A DNA stretch of 64,000 bases from Agapetus fuscipes (GCA_951799405.1 OX637338.1:4588001-4652000); one strand, 5' to 3'; shown: positions 20,404-31,920, numbered from the stretch's first letter. A program made the numbers and translations. The notes: a model not told the origin generated them from the sequence alone.

Positions 20404-21188
20404 CGGTGACAGATTAGAACGGCATAGTGACAAAACGACACATGATATCGCACGCTTAATAATAAACAGCAATAACTCGAAAATTCGGAAAATCGAGATT
20501 TTGTAATAAAACGCAAGAACAATGCGAGAAGAATAGGTAGAATGCGACAGCCGTTCAATTTGGACAAATATGACCGAGATAAAACATCGGACGCCTTTTT
20601 CATCCCATACAAGTCGTACTGGTTGTCTGAACTTCAAACGTGATTTCCCAACATTCTTGTTTTTTGAGTTATTGCTCTTTATTATTAAACGTGCGATATG
20701 ACGACACATGGCAAAACCACACAACAACAAAATATCACGTAGGTACCTATAATAGAACATACCATAAACGGCACATGAAAAACATTACAAACATTTATTT
20801 TGCTTCCACACGCCACATACGACTCCTTCGCCGTAAGAAGTTGCCCTTTATGCGCAGCATAGTTAGTGTTGTTTATCTAATAAAGATAATCGGGAGCGTT
20901 AATTTTTTTTCTAAGCTGTAACAAATACCATTTTCTCATGTTTCTGCACGAATTCCATTTTCTCATGTTTCTAATGCCTCACTTTGTTGTTATGTTATGC
21001 CGTTGATGGTGTTTTCTGTCTTAGGTATACAATGATGTTTTGTCATTGTGATGTACTGTCCTGTAATGTTTTGTCATCTTTATACCTACTGTCATTGTGA
21101 TGATCTGTTATGTGTTGTTCTGCCACGTGTAGTTCCATCATGTGACCTAATGTCATGTTTCCTTTTGTCACTCTGTCGTTCTACCAAA
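20404..21188. mobile_element. Foldback-like element FB-2
   Basis: Left end GGTGACAGATTAGAACGGCA with CAAAACGACACATG units. The right part 21030-21185 has inverse units ending TTTTGTCACTCTGTCGTTCT. It contains its own inner inverted repeat at 20447-20701. Confidence 0.65.
20447..20701. repeat. Inner inverted repeat of FB-2
   Basis: ATCGCACGCTTAATAATAAA at the left pairs with TTTATTATTAAACGTGCGAT at the right (arms about 45 bp, a few mismatches). This is either a nested MITE or the inner part of the foldback arms. Confidence 0.65.
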
Positions 21189-21835
21189 CTATGAAAACAT
21201 GGAACTATTTTATACTAGGGGTACAGGCCATCTCCGCCTTCTCCACTTGACTCCTTGGCTTTGCGTAACCCAGCCAGGATAATAACAGTCTTTGAAGACT
21301 ATAGCCTCTCTTCAAAGACTTACGGCTACTTTATGTCGTTTTGATATCACCATTATCCAATTCATTTGTTATTACTGCTCAACATTTTTTTTTACCGTGA
21401 GACATTTTACGCGTTTGGTAATTGTCAAATGGAAATGTTGGAGAAATAATGTGACTTTTTTTGTATTGTTAAGTAATGAAGTATGTATTGAATATATTCC
21501 AATGGGCGTAATTTTTTTTTAATGAACAAATATTAAAGAACTCAGTATGGAAAGTATTTAATAAATAAAATAAATGTATTAATGTTATGTCGAACATACG
21601 TTTTTTTTATTGGTTGTGAGCGTTATGTAAATGTGGTATTATTTTGTCACACATGATTTTTTTAATAGAGTATATTTTATTGCTTTAAATAGAAAACGGC
21701 GTAAATTTTGGAATACGTTTCTTTCTATCTAAAAGATCATTATTTCGATATCTTAAAGTTAAACTATTTAATTGAAGTATTAAGGTAACATAAGTTTCTT
21801 TTCTCAAAAAAAAAGTGTGAAAATCCTGTAGTTAA
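21189..21835. other. No recognised feature
   Basis: AT-rich, with a 76-codon frame of no domain character. Confidence 0.4.
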
Positions 21836-21995
21836 GAAGTTTTTCATGAGCATTTCCTTATAATAAGTTTACTAACTGTGAGAAGTTACTCATAGTATTT
21901 TTGTTTTGTCCACGTGAATGTGACTCAAATCAGTGAATCAGCACTTATTCAATTTTCCCTTCAAGGTGGTGATTTGTTTAATTGCACTATTTGTA
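21836..21995 (-). repeat. Dispersed repeat R
   Basis: TTTTTCATGAGCATTTCC, GAGAAGTTACTCATAG and ACTCAAATCAGTGAATCAGC are inverse matches of 54510-54625. Related sequence also flanks the MR copy at 56240-56680. Class unknown. Confidence 0.55.
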
Positions 21996-22596
21996 TGTTA
22001 GATAGGTACTTATATTTTATGGCATGATTTTCTTTTTTGGAAATAAGGTTTCAATAGTTAGGTGTACGTAAACATAATATAACATTGGTACAAGGATTGA
22101 TATAGCCGTTTAGTATATTTAATGTCTTTGTGATGCATTTTTAAGTAGACAATATTACAGTCACATAAATAAGTCCGAGGGATCAGAATTAATCAAATCT
22201 CGAGTTCACATTCCTATAAAGCCGTGTGAGGACTAGAAGGGACTCCGACAAAACAGGCAGAATCTAAATTACAATACGACAATGCAGATCATATCAAGTA
22301 GATAAAGGAGTTAGTCTCAAACATGACACTTCATACGGAGACATTCGGGAAAGGGTACATTAACGCATTATTCCGTTCCCTTTGACAAAACTAAATATTT
22401 CACGCACTGATAGTTCGGATTCTATTATTCGTCTTTAATTTATATTGTCAGTTTTTTTTGTGAGAAGCCTTTGTAGTATTTATTTTCCCGAAGAGACATC
22501 GACTGACCGACCCTAACGTGAATGGCCGCACAGCCTAGAATATTATAGCCGAAACACATTCCCCACTAAACAATACCCTTATGCACTATAATATAT
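21996..22596. other. No recognised feature
   Basis: No open frame over 60 codons and no repeat assignment. Confidence 0.35.
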
Positions 22597-23370
22597 ATGG
22601 TGACAGGATAGAAAGACACAGTGACTTAACGACACATGACATTACGACACGTGACAGAACGACACATGAAATAACGACGCATTACAGAACGACACAGTAG
22701 CAGAACGACACATAACAGAACATCACATGAAATTACATCACAATGACAATACATCACATGACAGAACATCACAATGACAGTAAATCACAAGACAAATCAT
22801 CAACCGACAAAGCATCACATATCTAAAACAGAACATACCTACCATAAACGGAACATGGAAAAACATTGTCATAGTTATCTATTATTATCTATGTTGTTTT
22901 GTCATAGTGATGTTTTGCTATTTGATGTACTGTCTTTGTGATGTTCGGTCATGTGCCGTTCTGGAGTGTTGTTTTCCGGGATCTGTTGCCGTTATCTGTG
23001 GGAGCTGGAGCTTCCGGACTTTTCGACCATCTCTACGATGGGCTTCTTCAGCGTGAAGTATGATGATGAAGATGATCTTGATGAGAACTGTGAAACGTCC
23101 GGAAGCTCCAGCTCCCACATACCACGGCAACAGATCCCGGAAAACATTACTCCAGCATCATCAGCCGGCCGTGTAAGCCTAAAACTATTATGTGTCGTTC
23201 TTTCGTGTGTCGTTTTGTTTCTGTCGTGATGTTTTGTCATAGTGATGTATTTTCTGTGTTGTCTTGTCATGTGATGTACTGTCATTGTGTTGTCTTGTCA
23301 TGTGTCGTTCTATCATGTATCGTTATGCCATGTGTCGTTTTGTCACTTGGCCGTTCTATCCTGTCACCAT
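22597..23370. mobile_element. Foldback-like element FB-3, both ends present
   Basis: ATGGTGACAGGATAG (22597-22611) and its exact complement CTATCCTGTCACCAT (23356-23370) are the termini. Between them lie long inverted arms built of degenerate GACACATGACAGAACGACAC-type units (22615-22830 and 23190-23350). No coding frame belongs to it. A Penelope-like hairpin occupies the middle. Confidence 0.8.
22963..23186. mobile_element. Penelope-like hairpin with hammerhead-like motif, nested in FB-3
   Basis: Arms 22963-23019 and 23097-23154 are near-perfect complements (TTTTCCGGGATCTGTTGCCG and others). On the minus strand, 23050-23014 gives CTGAAGA exactly, a GCCCAT/ATGGTC stem with one mismatch, and GAAAAGTCC. 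The other arm on the plus strand has GAAACGTCC. The right end CCGGCCGTGTAAGCCTAAAA is shared with 6487-6506. Confidence 0.72.
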
Positions 23371-24957
23371 AATATACATTTAAATAAATGTTGTTCACAA
23401 TAATCGAAACTCACATAAGGGGTATGAATGCTTTACAGTTCTTCCGGCGAAACCTTTGGGTAGTAGGCGCTGCTGAATGGTCAATGGACAACCTTTATTA
23501 CACCAAATTTTGAGAGTTTCGCATTCACAAAGGGATGCACGATATTTGTCTGCCCAACAATGGAACGTAAATACACGTATCGCCTCGGGCCGGTAACAAA
23601 ACATTTTGCTTATAGAATTCCTTTATTGATATTATTTGTTCAGTTAATCATTGTGCATTGAAGGTGTTGTTCCCATTGACGATATCTGGGACGGCTTTTG
23701 TGCCAAAACAAAATTTTGATGTAATGCCCTGCATTGATTTTAATGATATCGCGATTTTCATTCGGTTGTGCCAGGTGAATGGATTCAGGATGACTTTATA
23801 TAATATAATGCCTTTGCCTCTGGACACCTTTAGTGAAAAAGCGATCTAGTGATTTCAATTTTAACTCATTTTTGATACCTAAATGCAAATGCAAAATTGT
23901 GTTTTTTTGTTTTTTGAATTACAAAGGTCTATCTAATCTACGCACATGCAGGCGTGATGCACACTTAACTAGACATTTTAGTTTTTTTTTAATTTGAAAA
24001 TAAATGGAAACATTTGATTGAAATGAAAACACGTTGTTGTATGACCTTTTTTTTTACGTGTAAACAAAAAGGTTTTCCATAACAAAATCTCACTTATTCT
24101 GAACAGTTCTTTGATGCATTTATTGAAGCAGGTAATTTATAGATTCAATTAAATTCACTGCGTAACAAGATCCATTTAACAAGAAGGATTTAAAAGAAGT
24201 AGAAAGTAGTAAAAGTGGTGAAACAGAATAAATAAAGTATTGATTGATGCAAGAAGAGCTGAAATCCGGTTTATCTTCGAAATAATTACCTACCTCTTTT
24301 TAATTCCAGATAAAGGTTGTGTAAGGGTAGGTACTTATGTGCATTATTATTTTATACCAAGATTATTTCCAAAATATGTAACGTATTGTGTGTACACAGA
24401 CAGTATGTGCTCCCTTATATCGGATGTATACTCACTTGTAGGTAGCGTATTGTGTCGGTAGATATTACAACAATTGAATTTTCCAGACAATATTTTTAGG
24501 ACACAATAATGTGCTGAAGTAACCGGAGCGAAGCGCGGTCCCCCTGGGCTTTGAATCTTGAAATGGATCAAAACGAATAATAATTCAATTGTATCCGTGA
24601 ACGCTGAGCGCTTTTCGATTTTTATTCCCATTCTTCGCATTCACCCGTTGTTTTCGTATCACTTTTTTCTTGGGTCCCATTGTGTGACCGCGGTCCCCAG
24701 CGCTTCTGGATCCCGCAAAACTCTCAGGACACCTTCGGGACGCTCGATTCTCTATTCTGTCTTCGTTTAGTGTTGCTGATGATAATGATGATGATGATAA
24801 TTGTAACAATGACATTTTTGTGCGGAAATATGATCCGACGAAAATATGAAGTGAAAGCGAGTGGGTTGGTGGATCCAACATACAGAAGTAAAAATTGCAT
24901 TTTTTAAACATTCAACTTTGAACCTGTTCGTAATAGCGAAATAGTTAGAAGCAGTTC
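23371..24957. other. No gene recognised
   Basis: Short open frames up to 108 codons on either strand overlap each other and lack domains. A GATGAT microsatellite lies at 24776-24800, and a GC-richer patch at 24520-24750 is unidentified. Confidence 0.4.
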
Positions 24958-25175
24958 TCCCAGTGCTTGTTAGTCTTATCTGCTATTTGATTCAAAGATG
25001 ACCTTTCAATGAAATTGCCTTAAAAATCACATCTACACAGCAGTGTGAGAGTTGTTTTAAATATTTTGTAGATCAATTTCCAGTTTTCATAAGACACATT
25101 GGTCGATCACATATAGTAACGTAGTTCATGTGAAATTACCTTTGATGGACGTAAGACAAACAAGCACTAAGCAGG
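24955..25175. mobile_element. MITE-K
   Basis: CCCAGTGCTTGTTAGTCTTA at the left and GTAAGACAAACAAGCACTAA at the right form terminal inverted repeats of about 18 bp. The interior matches copies at 34118 and 60414 (GACCTTTCAATGAAATTG, AATTACCTTTGATGGAC). Confidence 0.75.
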
Positions 25176-25314
25176 TCGACACATTAAACTCAGAGATACT
25201 TTATAGACTATGAAAGGGAATTACAATTTTTGTACATGTACGTATGTTTGAATGTTAACTTCGATGGTTAGAAAAATGAGTTACCTATAATTATGTCAAC
25301 AATAAAAAAGGATC

Positions 25315-25520
25315 TACTCCACAAAACCCACCTGCAGAGGAAGTGTTTGAAGGTCATAGTTGAGATGGAGCTATTGGGTGGAAATGGACTTGCGAGCTCT
25401 GGAGATGGCCAATTTATTGACTACGAGGAATGACAAAAAGGGAAAGATGGAAGTAAACCCTCAAGGAGACTAAGACCTACACAGGGTTGTAGTGCCTATG
25501 ATAATCATGATGATGAAGTC
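25315..25520 (+). pseudogene. LINE 3' remnant with ATGATG tail
   Basis: GAAACCCTCAAGGAGACTAAG-like wording (25458-25475) followed by ACACAGGGTTGTAGTGCC and ATAATCATGATGATGAAG looks like the last codons and simple tail of an insect LINE. The upstream reading (RRKCLKVIVEMELLGG) is weak. Confidence 0.45.
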
Positions 25521-26486
25521 TGAATTTACTTTAAAAAAATCCAACTTATTTTGTCTTAAGGATTTAGTTCTGATCAGGTTATTTTGTCCTTCAAATTCCG
25601 ATTCATCATTGCGTAATCGCAATTTGGTCTTCTAAGAAAAATCAATAATTTCCACATTTAAAAAAAGCTGTTTACATTATATTTTAATTTATAAAAACTA
25701 GTTTAATGCGCATTGCTTTTTTCAACAGTTAAGTAGACTGGCATGTTTTAAATCTTGATACTCATCAGAAAATTTGATAGAACTCACGTACAGAGTTCAC
25801 ACAATACCAACTTAATCCCGCTCCTTACATAGGTGCCATGTTGACAATAGATTGGCCCATTGTTGTATTTTATTTCACATCCTATCGGAATCCTTTCAAC
25901 AAAACGAAGGATTATTTTTGTGATCTGTACACCTAGTATAAAACTTAACATTGATAATTTACAGAAACTAAATCTCTAGAAGCGCCGTTTGAGTTTTCAT
26001 ATTTTTTTGGTAAAACTCTGTGGATGAGTTTAAGCATTTTTTTACTCGGAGTTCTGAAATCTCCATCGCTCCTTTTACACAGATTACAAAAGTCCTCGAT
26101 ATACTTATTTTTTTTTTTTAACTTGCACAATACTGTGATTAGTAAAAATAACACATGGATATCGTCAAGGGTGTTTTGTGTTTGGGGAATTTTATGAATT
26201 TCTCATATGAAAAGATTTATTCCATTAAAATGTGATTTTTGAAGCATTTTTTATAAGCAGATCGAGATTTTAGTAAATTGACATGGATTGACGCTCTAAA
26301 AAGTTCAAATAAAACAAATCTGTAAGGCAAATTTTAAATTAAGAAAATTATTTTCCGTGTTTCCTAATTTAAGTATATTACTTTCAAAAATCCTAGATTA
26401 ACGTCTTTAATTCAATATTAACTTTAATTCTTTTATATTTTGGAAAGGATACAATATTTTGTTTTGCATTAAATAAAACATCTCTT
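25521..26486. other. No recognised feature
   Basis: AT-rich with no assignable repeat. Confidence 0.4.
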
Positions 26487-26672
26487 CTATAATCTAGAAT
26501 CTAAGTTGCAATGTATATTTACATTAAAAAAGCTTGTCTTATCAATACACGCCCACAGGCAGACACGCAAAAGTTCGCGCCTTACCAAAAAAAAAATCAA
26601 ACTTTACATGAATATAAACCTTGCAACTCTTACCGTCCTTTCCTGAAGCGGGGTAGCATTGGCCTATATAAA
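26487..26672 (-). repeat. MR repeat, 5' end missing
   Basis: TCTATAATCTAGAATCTAAG through GGCAGACACGCAAAAGTTCG to TCCTGAAGCGGGGTAGCATT. The GGTCAGCCTC end is absent. Confidence 0.7.
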
Positions 26673-27517
26673 ATTTAAATTTCATTTCATACTTAATATT
26701 GCGACAAGATTCCATACAAGCTTTCCTCCCTTAGACAGTACATGCTATTTGGGGTCTTCCTTTCTCTTCACACCCCTCTATGGTCCCCACGATCACTATT
26801 TTTTACTCAAAAAAATTTAAAAAACAAACTCTCACAAAAATACCAGTTCTCTATTGAGCATCGACCTCAAAATTATGTAAAATGAAATGGTCACTTTCTC
26901 ATAAAAAATAAATAAATACATGCATTTAAAAAAGGTAGATCCAATTCATTAATCAATTACTAGAATAGGAATATTCTGGAAAGGTATTGTAAGGAAAGCA
27001 ATAAAACATAATGTGACTTTATTACGGTGCACTTTTACAGAATAATGATTAATGTACGCACAGAACAATTCTTGTACGTACAAGTTTAATACTGAAGTAT
27101 TTTTTCTCAATCTCTATTTCGACACTTCCGACGTAGAATATCGTAGCGCACACATTCTACATTTTTATGTTTTTGTGTATTTGGCTTAGATAATATGGAT
27201 TTTTCTTTAAAATGACTATGTAGACTTAAAGGCACCAATTTAAGTATTTTTTTTGAAAATGAGAAGTACAGAAAGTTGTATTTTTTATGTTTCCAAATGC
27301 ATACTTATTTATCTCATTTAAAAAAAATCCTGGACTCAACAGAACTCTCTTGCAAAATGGGCTTTATCTATGGGAAACCGCTTAACTCTCAAAAAGATGT
27401 ATTTTTGTGGTAATTTATTTTATTATAGCAATAATAAAAGTTAAAAAAAAAACATTGGGTTTGTATAATGAATTTCTGTAATCTGTTAACATTTTGATTT
27501 ATAAAGAGGATAATGTC
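26673..27517. other. No recognised feature
   Basis: AT-rich spacer. Confidence 0.35.
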
Positions 27518-27782
27518 CGGTCGATTGCTCAGTTGGTAGAGTGCTTGCATTCCGGGTCGAGAGCTCACGTTCGAATCCCACCGTGGGTGACGGTGTTTAT
27601 TTCAAACCCAAAGTAAAAACACCAGAAAGTTTTACTCACCCTTCACAAGAAATGAGAACCATCCCCCTCGGGAGTTGGGGAACCACTACTTCTAGTGAAG
27701 TGGTTGGCGTAAGGACGACCCCCTTACCTGTAAAAAAATATGTTCACTAGCAAGAAGTTACACTATACGTGGAGCTTAGTTG
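27518..27782 (+). mobile_element. SINE-B, tRNA-headed, near full length
   Basis: The head CCGGTCGATTGCTCAGTTGG then TAGAGTG contains an excellent box A, and GTTCGAATCCC is box B. The body includes TCACAAGAAATGAGAACC, GTGGTTGGCGTAAGG and AAGAAGTTACACTATA, and it ends CTTAGTTGC. It lacks the AATTTCCCGTTTCG stretch seen in other copies. It is not a real tRNA gene, because the acceptor stem and anticodon arm do not fold. Confidence 0.85.
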
Positions 27783-28949
27783 CCTTTTTTCAACAATTTA
27801 AAATGCTCTTCTGAGCAATCGTATTTTTCTAGATACGATAGCTTACGTTAATGGGGTCCATACAGCTATCCGCACCGTGCTGTTTCCATTATCATAGGTT
27901 GATGCAACCAGAATAAAAAACCATTACAATATCAATATGTATCAGGGCATTAAAAGTTGCTTTTGTTGTGAACGGATTGAAACTTGTTCTCGTGAGAAAG
28001 TCAATTTATATTAATTTATTCCAAGAACCCCGATACAATACACGGTGCGATACCGGCACATTATAAAATTAATAAAAAACAGTTCACTTATAATACAAAA
28101 TATTTTTTGTCAGTAAATAAATAATTTGATTTCAACTCTTACAATTGTTTGTTTCAACATGGACGCCCATAACATTTCGGTATTATTTTTTAATGTAACT
28201 TTTTTTTTGGCTTTTGAGACCTCCTTGTGAGATTAAGGCGCCTCCCCGTTCCGCCCTCTCTGCAGGTCCTCCGAGGGGTGAAATTTTCTGTGAGAAAAAT
28301 CAAAATGGGTTTTGATTCCTCGCTTATATTACAATTTACAATCATGTGTTACATAGTATTGGACTTTACAAATAATTCGAGATATTTTTTTTAAATTCCA
28401 ATAGGTGTGTAGTGGAGTGAACCATGGGAAAATTAAACATACCTTAAAATATGCCAGCATATTAATTTGAATTGAAGTAAATTTAAATCTAAATCTAAGT
28501 TTTTTATTTAAGAAGAATAAACGGCTATATAGCCTTTTACAACATTGCGATAAATATAAATATGTAGGTACATAAGTAGGTACTGTATCTATAGGTATAA
28601 AACTAATATCTTAAAATATAACACAAATAAATGACACATAAATAATATACAAAGATGTAAATATACGATGGTTATAAAGCAATAGAACTAACAATTTAAA
28701 AATAATAACAATAAACTTTAAAAATAATAATGCAAAAACCATAAACCAGTGTAAGCAATTGTTGTATACAAAAATTGTTGTAATAAACAACAAATCTTCA
28801 TTATTTGATCAGGGTTGTCACAACATAATATACTAAATCAGGTGTAAAATTTGCTAAAATTAATAGAATAAACAAAAGATCATTTAAAATTTCAAGGATT
28901 TTTTTTTAAAAAAAATTTCATACAATGCAATACAACATACAATTTACAA
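27783..28949. other. No recognised feature
   Basis: AT-rich. A C/G-richer patch at 28205-28280 is not assignable. Confidence 0.4.
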
Positions 28950-29075
28950 TGTGTTGTGCAAAGAAAGAAAGAAGATGTGAAACTAAAGGTACAAAAAAAA
29001 ATGTGTTGAGATGGCTTGGGCCTGCGGAAAGAATGGATGATGAGAGACCGACAAAATGCGGATACCTACATACTA
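28950..29075 (+). pseudogene. LINE C-terminal scrap
   Basis: The frame reads KKNVLRWLGPAERMDDERPT followed by KCGY, close to the RWxGHxxRMDxxRxxK motif found after the RT domain of many insect LINEs. It is cut off at the T run at 29077-29090. Confidence 0.6.
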
Positions 29076-29264
29076 TTTTTTTTTTTTTTAAATGTATAGA
29101 ATCCCGTGGAGAAAATATCAACCTCCAGCTTGTTCGCCTCCCTGGGCAGTCGCTGAAAAGGCGAGTAATACTGGTAGTTCACGGCACAGTCTGCCACATC
29201 AAAAGTATCCACGTTACGCGTGTTCCTTATTGGGACACGGAAATTAATTTTTGATAGGAGTTGG

Positions 29265-29487
29265 AAAGTTGCAAAGATATGTATCATTTGAGGTTCATAT
29301 TAAATGCATTCCCACAAGCAGACATGCATAATTTCGCGTTCACACATGCCGCATGTGGACGTACAAAATAAAAACCCAATCTCAAATGAACATAAGCCCT
29401 GCAACTCTTGCCGACCTTCCCTGAAACAGGGGTGACACTGGCAAAGTGAACCATTTTTTACAGTATGGGTGGTCAGCCTCATACCGA
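29265..29487 (-). repeat. MR repeat, split by hAT insertion
   Basis: GTTGCAAAGATATGTATCAT to TCAGCCTCATACCGACCTATAAG. Its last bases (TCAAGG) reappear at 30225-30230 on the far side of the hAT element, so this MR predates the hAT insertion. Confidence 0.85.
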
Positions 29488-29495
29488 CCTATAAG

Positions 29496-30216
29496 TAGGG
29501 ACTGGAAAATTTCGCGATCGCGATAAAACGAATTTATTCGCGAATTTTGAGGTTTTTACGCAAATAACGCGAAATTTCAGATTTTTCGCAAATATCGCGA
29601 ATTTTCGTACTTTTGGTAGAAATTGTGCGAAAAAGTTGTGATGTGTCGCTTTTGCAATGTAATGATTTCGTGGAAGAGAAAAGATTCCTGCGAAAACCCT
29701 TTGCAAGGTGCAAAGCGCAGGAAAATCGGTCAGTGTTATGGCCGAGGAGGCCAAGTGGGCTGATCTTTGTAGCGTGTTTGGAATTGAACAGCGTTGGTTC
29801 GATCCCCGCCGGGGTCATTTGACCATAAATTTGAACCTGGTTCAACAGATGTTATTCGGTACTTATAAATTAACAATTGCAGATAGATATTGCAGGGTAT
29901 TCCGTGTGTCATTGAAATATTAATACTTTTTTAATCAATGTTTTTTTTGTAAGTTTGTACTCGTATTGATTCACATTTTGTTTATTCATTGTTTTTGTAA
30001 GTAGGTACATATGGTTTTTTATACAATAAATCGTAAATATTAGTAATATTTATTGTTTTACAATTACATCAACCTTAATTTTGATCAAATCAACCCTAAA
30101 AAATAACACCAAATCTCCCTGTTTTTGATAAAAAAAAAAATAACGCGAATTTCCCTGTTTTTAGGGAAATAACACCGAAATTCACAAAAAATAACACCAC
30201 TATTTTCCAGTCCCTA
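29496..30216. mobile_element. hAT-type MITE, 8-bp TSD, inserted in MR
   Basis: Terminal inverted repeats TAGGGACTGGAAAAT (29496-29510) and ATTTTCCAGTCCCTA (30202-30216). An exact 8-bp duplication CCTATAAG flanks it (29488-29495, 30217-30224). Subterminal words (TTCGCGA, AATAACGCGAA) repeat inward from both ends. No transposase is visible. Confidence 0.92.
29720..29870 (+). mobile_element. SINE-C head, inside hAT element
   Basis: TTATGGCCGAGGAGGCCAAG (box A), TTGGTTCGATCCCCGCC (box B) and TTGAACCTGGTTCAACAGAT. It is truncated before the tail region seen at 18700. Confidence 0.75.
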
Positions 30217-30239
30217 CCTATAAGTCAAGGTGAACCTTT

Positions 30240-30325
30240 CTCAATAATGCTGGAGAGATTTTTTCCGGGATCTGTAGCCGTGGTGTGTGGTAGCTGAAGC
30301 TTCCGGACGTTTCGCCCATGTCTAC
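30240..30325. mobile_element. Penelope-like hairpin, left piece
   Basis: AATGCTGGAGAGATTTTTTC through CCGGACGTTTCGCCCATG to TCTAC. It continues after the MR insertion at 30592 with TACGATGGGCTTATTC. Joined conceptually, the minus strand has a GCCCAT/ATGGGC stem and GAAACGTCC. Confidence 0.7.
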
Positions 30326-30591
30326 TACATATAATCTATAATCTAAGTTGCAGATATATTAACATTCAAAACTCATATCAAATGCAAGCCCACAAACAGA
30401 CACGTGCAAGCTCGCGCTTACAAATGCTGAATGTATACTTACAAATTAAGATCCAAACCACAAATGAACATAAGCCCTCCAACCAACTTTTGCCGACCTT
30501 CCCTTAAAGAAACAGGGGTGACATTGGCACATTGAACCATTTCTTACAGTATGAGTTGTCAGCCTCATACCAATGTTTAAGTTAAAGAATA
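30326..30591 (-). repeat. MR repeat inserted into a hammerhead-like motif
   Basis: Complete MR with TATAATCTATAATCTAAG at the left and CATACCAATGTTTAAGT at the right. It interrupts the stem II loop of the Penelope-like motif. At most a TAC duplication flanks it, so the MR insertion process makes short or no TSDs here. Confidence 0.8.
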
Positions 30592-30655
30592 TACGATGGG
30601 CTTATTCAACGTGAAAGTGAAATGATGAAGATGATCTTGATAAAAATGTATTTCT
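30592..30655. mobile_element. Penelope-like hairpin, right piece
   Basis: TACGATGGGCTTATTCAACG through GATGAAGATGATCTTGAT, matching 23034-23081. The second arm is missing. Confidence 0.65.
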
Positions 30656-31154
30656 TGCTGAAACATTTCATTTTACCTTGCAAGGCATCTTCTGGATCAG
30701 CCAGAGCTAAAAGCTAAACGTACATTTTTTTTCAAAAGTACTATTGCTTTTCTAAATTTGATTAAAAAAATACATGATAGGGTTCAAGGAGTGTTACCTA
30801 AAATTATTGAAAATTATGAAATAGTTTTTTCTTTGTATTTGAATAATAGATTATTAATTTGACAATCTCACCATGGTGAACAAATTGCACATAAATTAAA
30901 TGGCATCCATTTGATGTGACATTCTGCGTGGATTTGGAATATTTTATAGACGTTACAATGCGTCGTTAACATCAAAACGTAAGATAACTCTCAGCTGGTC
31001 GAGCCGCGAGGAAATGCATGTACTACATTATATACTTTTGTACGTATGTATATTTCTGAAAATTGTATGTACAAGACTCAAACCTCGACTAAATGATTTT
31101 GTCCTTTGCTGTTTTCGTATGTTGAACAATTCGAAAATCAAAACATTTTTCATG
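30656..31154. other. No recognised feature
   Basis: AT-rich spacer with no assignable repeat. Confidence 0.35.
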
Positions 31155-31342
31155 CAAATCAATAAACATGGCATCGACCTGGTTCAATATTATCAGTTAA
31201 TGGATCATCTTCGGATCTGCCCGGCCTGCCCAACAAGCTGCTCACTGGCCGACCTAATGGAGAGTAATAGTGAAGCAGTGGATGTTGCCCGACACTGGGC
31301 AAGAGTAGTGTAGTGTCTGACACGAAGAAGAAGAAGAATATT
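31155..31342 (+). pseudogene. LINE 3' end with GAA tail
   Basis: The frame NKHGIDLVQYYQLMDHLRIC followed by PACPTSCSLADLMESNSEAV and ARHWARVV ends in a stop at 31311. GAAGAAGAAGAAGAAT follows as a simple tail. A GC-rich ORF end plus short-repeat tail indicates a non-LTR retrotransposon, but I cannot name the clade. Confidence 0.5.
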
Positions 31343-31384
31343 ATCAAGTTGTATTCTGATTATAGAATATTGTAATATGTTCTT

Positions 31385-31566
31385 TGGCTTATAAGGCTGA
31401 CCACTCATACTGTAAAAATGGGCTACTTTGCCAATGTCATCCCTGTTTCAGGGAAGGTCAGCAAGAGTTGCAGGGATAATGTTCATTTGAGGTTGAGTTT
31501 TAATGTTGTAAGTTCACATGCGGCATATGTAAGCGATAATTTTGAAACTTTGATTACAGATTATGC
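31385..31566 (+). repeat. MR repeat, short variant
   Basis: Starts TTTGGCTTATAAGGCTGACC, has the intact CCTGTTTCAGGGAAGG core, then skips from GCATATGTAAGCG to a decayed end. Confidence 0.75.
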
Positions 31567-31781
31567 AAGGTGCAAAAATTCAGTTTAAAAATAGCTGGTT
31601 TGTTTCTTTAAATTTACGTTAAAGTGGAAGACATCACGGAATCGTCAATTTTTCATCATTGTGATGTTAGATATTGATGCAAACAATTTTTAGGAAAATT
31701 GAAAAAAAAAACATTTCCATTTTGATTTCATTTCCTTCAATCAGAAACTATTTGACAAACAGTTTTGATTTTTAATTAGAG

Positions 31782-31920
31782 TTTTAGGCTGACACGGCCG
31801 GCTGATGATGCTGGAGTGATGTTTTCCGGGATCTATTGCCGTGGTCTGTGGGAGCTGGAGCTTCCGTACGTTTCGCCCATTTCTACGATGGGCTTCTTTA
31901 GCGTGAAGTATGATGATGGC
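31782..31920. mobile_element. Penelope-like half-hairpin with hammerhead-like motif
   Basis: TTTTAGGCTGACACGGCCGG through GGGAGCTGGAGCTTCCG to CGATGGGCTTCTTTAGCG. The minus strand reads CTAAAGA, a perfect GCCCAT/ATGGGC stem and GAAACGTACGG, one base off CUGANGA. The second arm is absent, so this is a truncated copy. Confidence 0.68.

Noticed and set aside
20320..20760. A 146-codon minus-strand frame
   Set aside because: It lies across the inverted repeats of FB-2, and the overlapping frames on both strands mirror each other as expected for palindromic DNA.
27518..27600. A possible tRNA gene (box A and box B spacing)
   Set aside because: The sequence does not close an acceptor stem or anticodon arm and continues into the SINE-B body. 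It is a SINE head.
29735..29815. A possible tRNA-Ser/Leu gene
   Set aside because: Only the boxes are kept, and the same body follows as in three other SINE-C copies.
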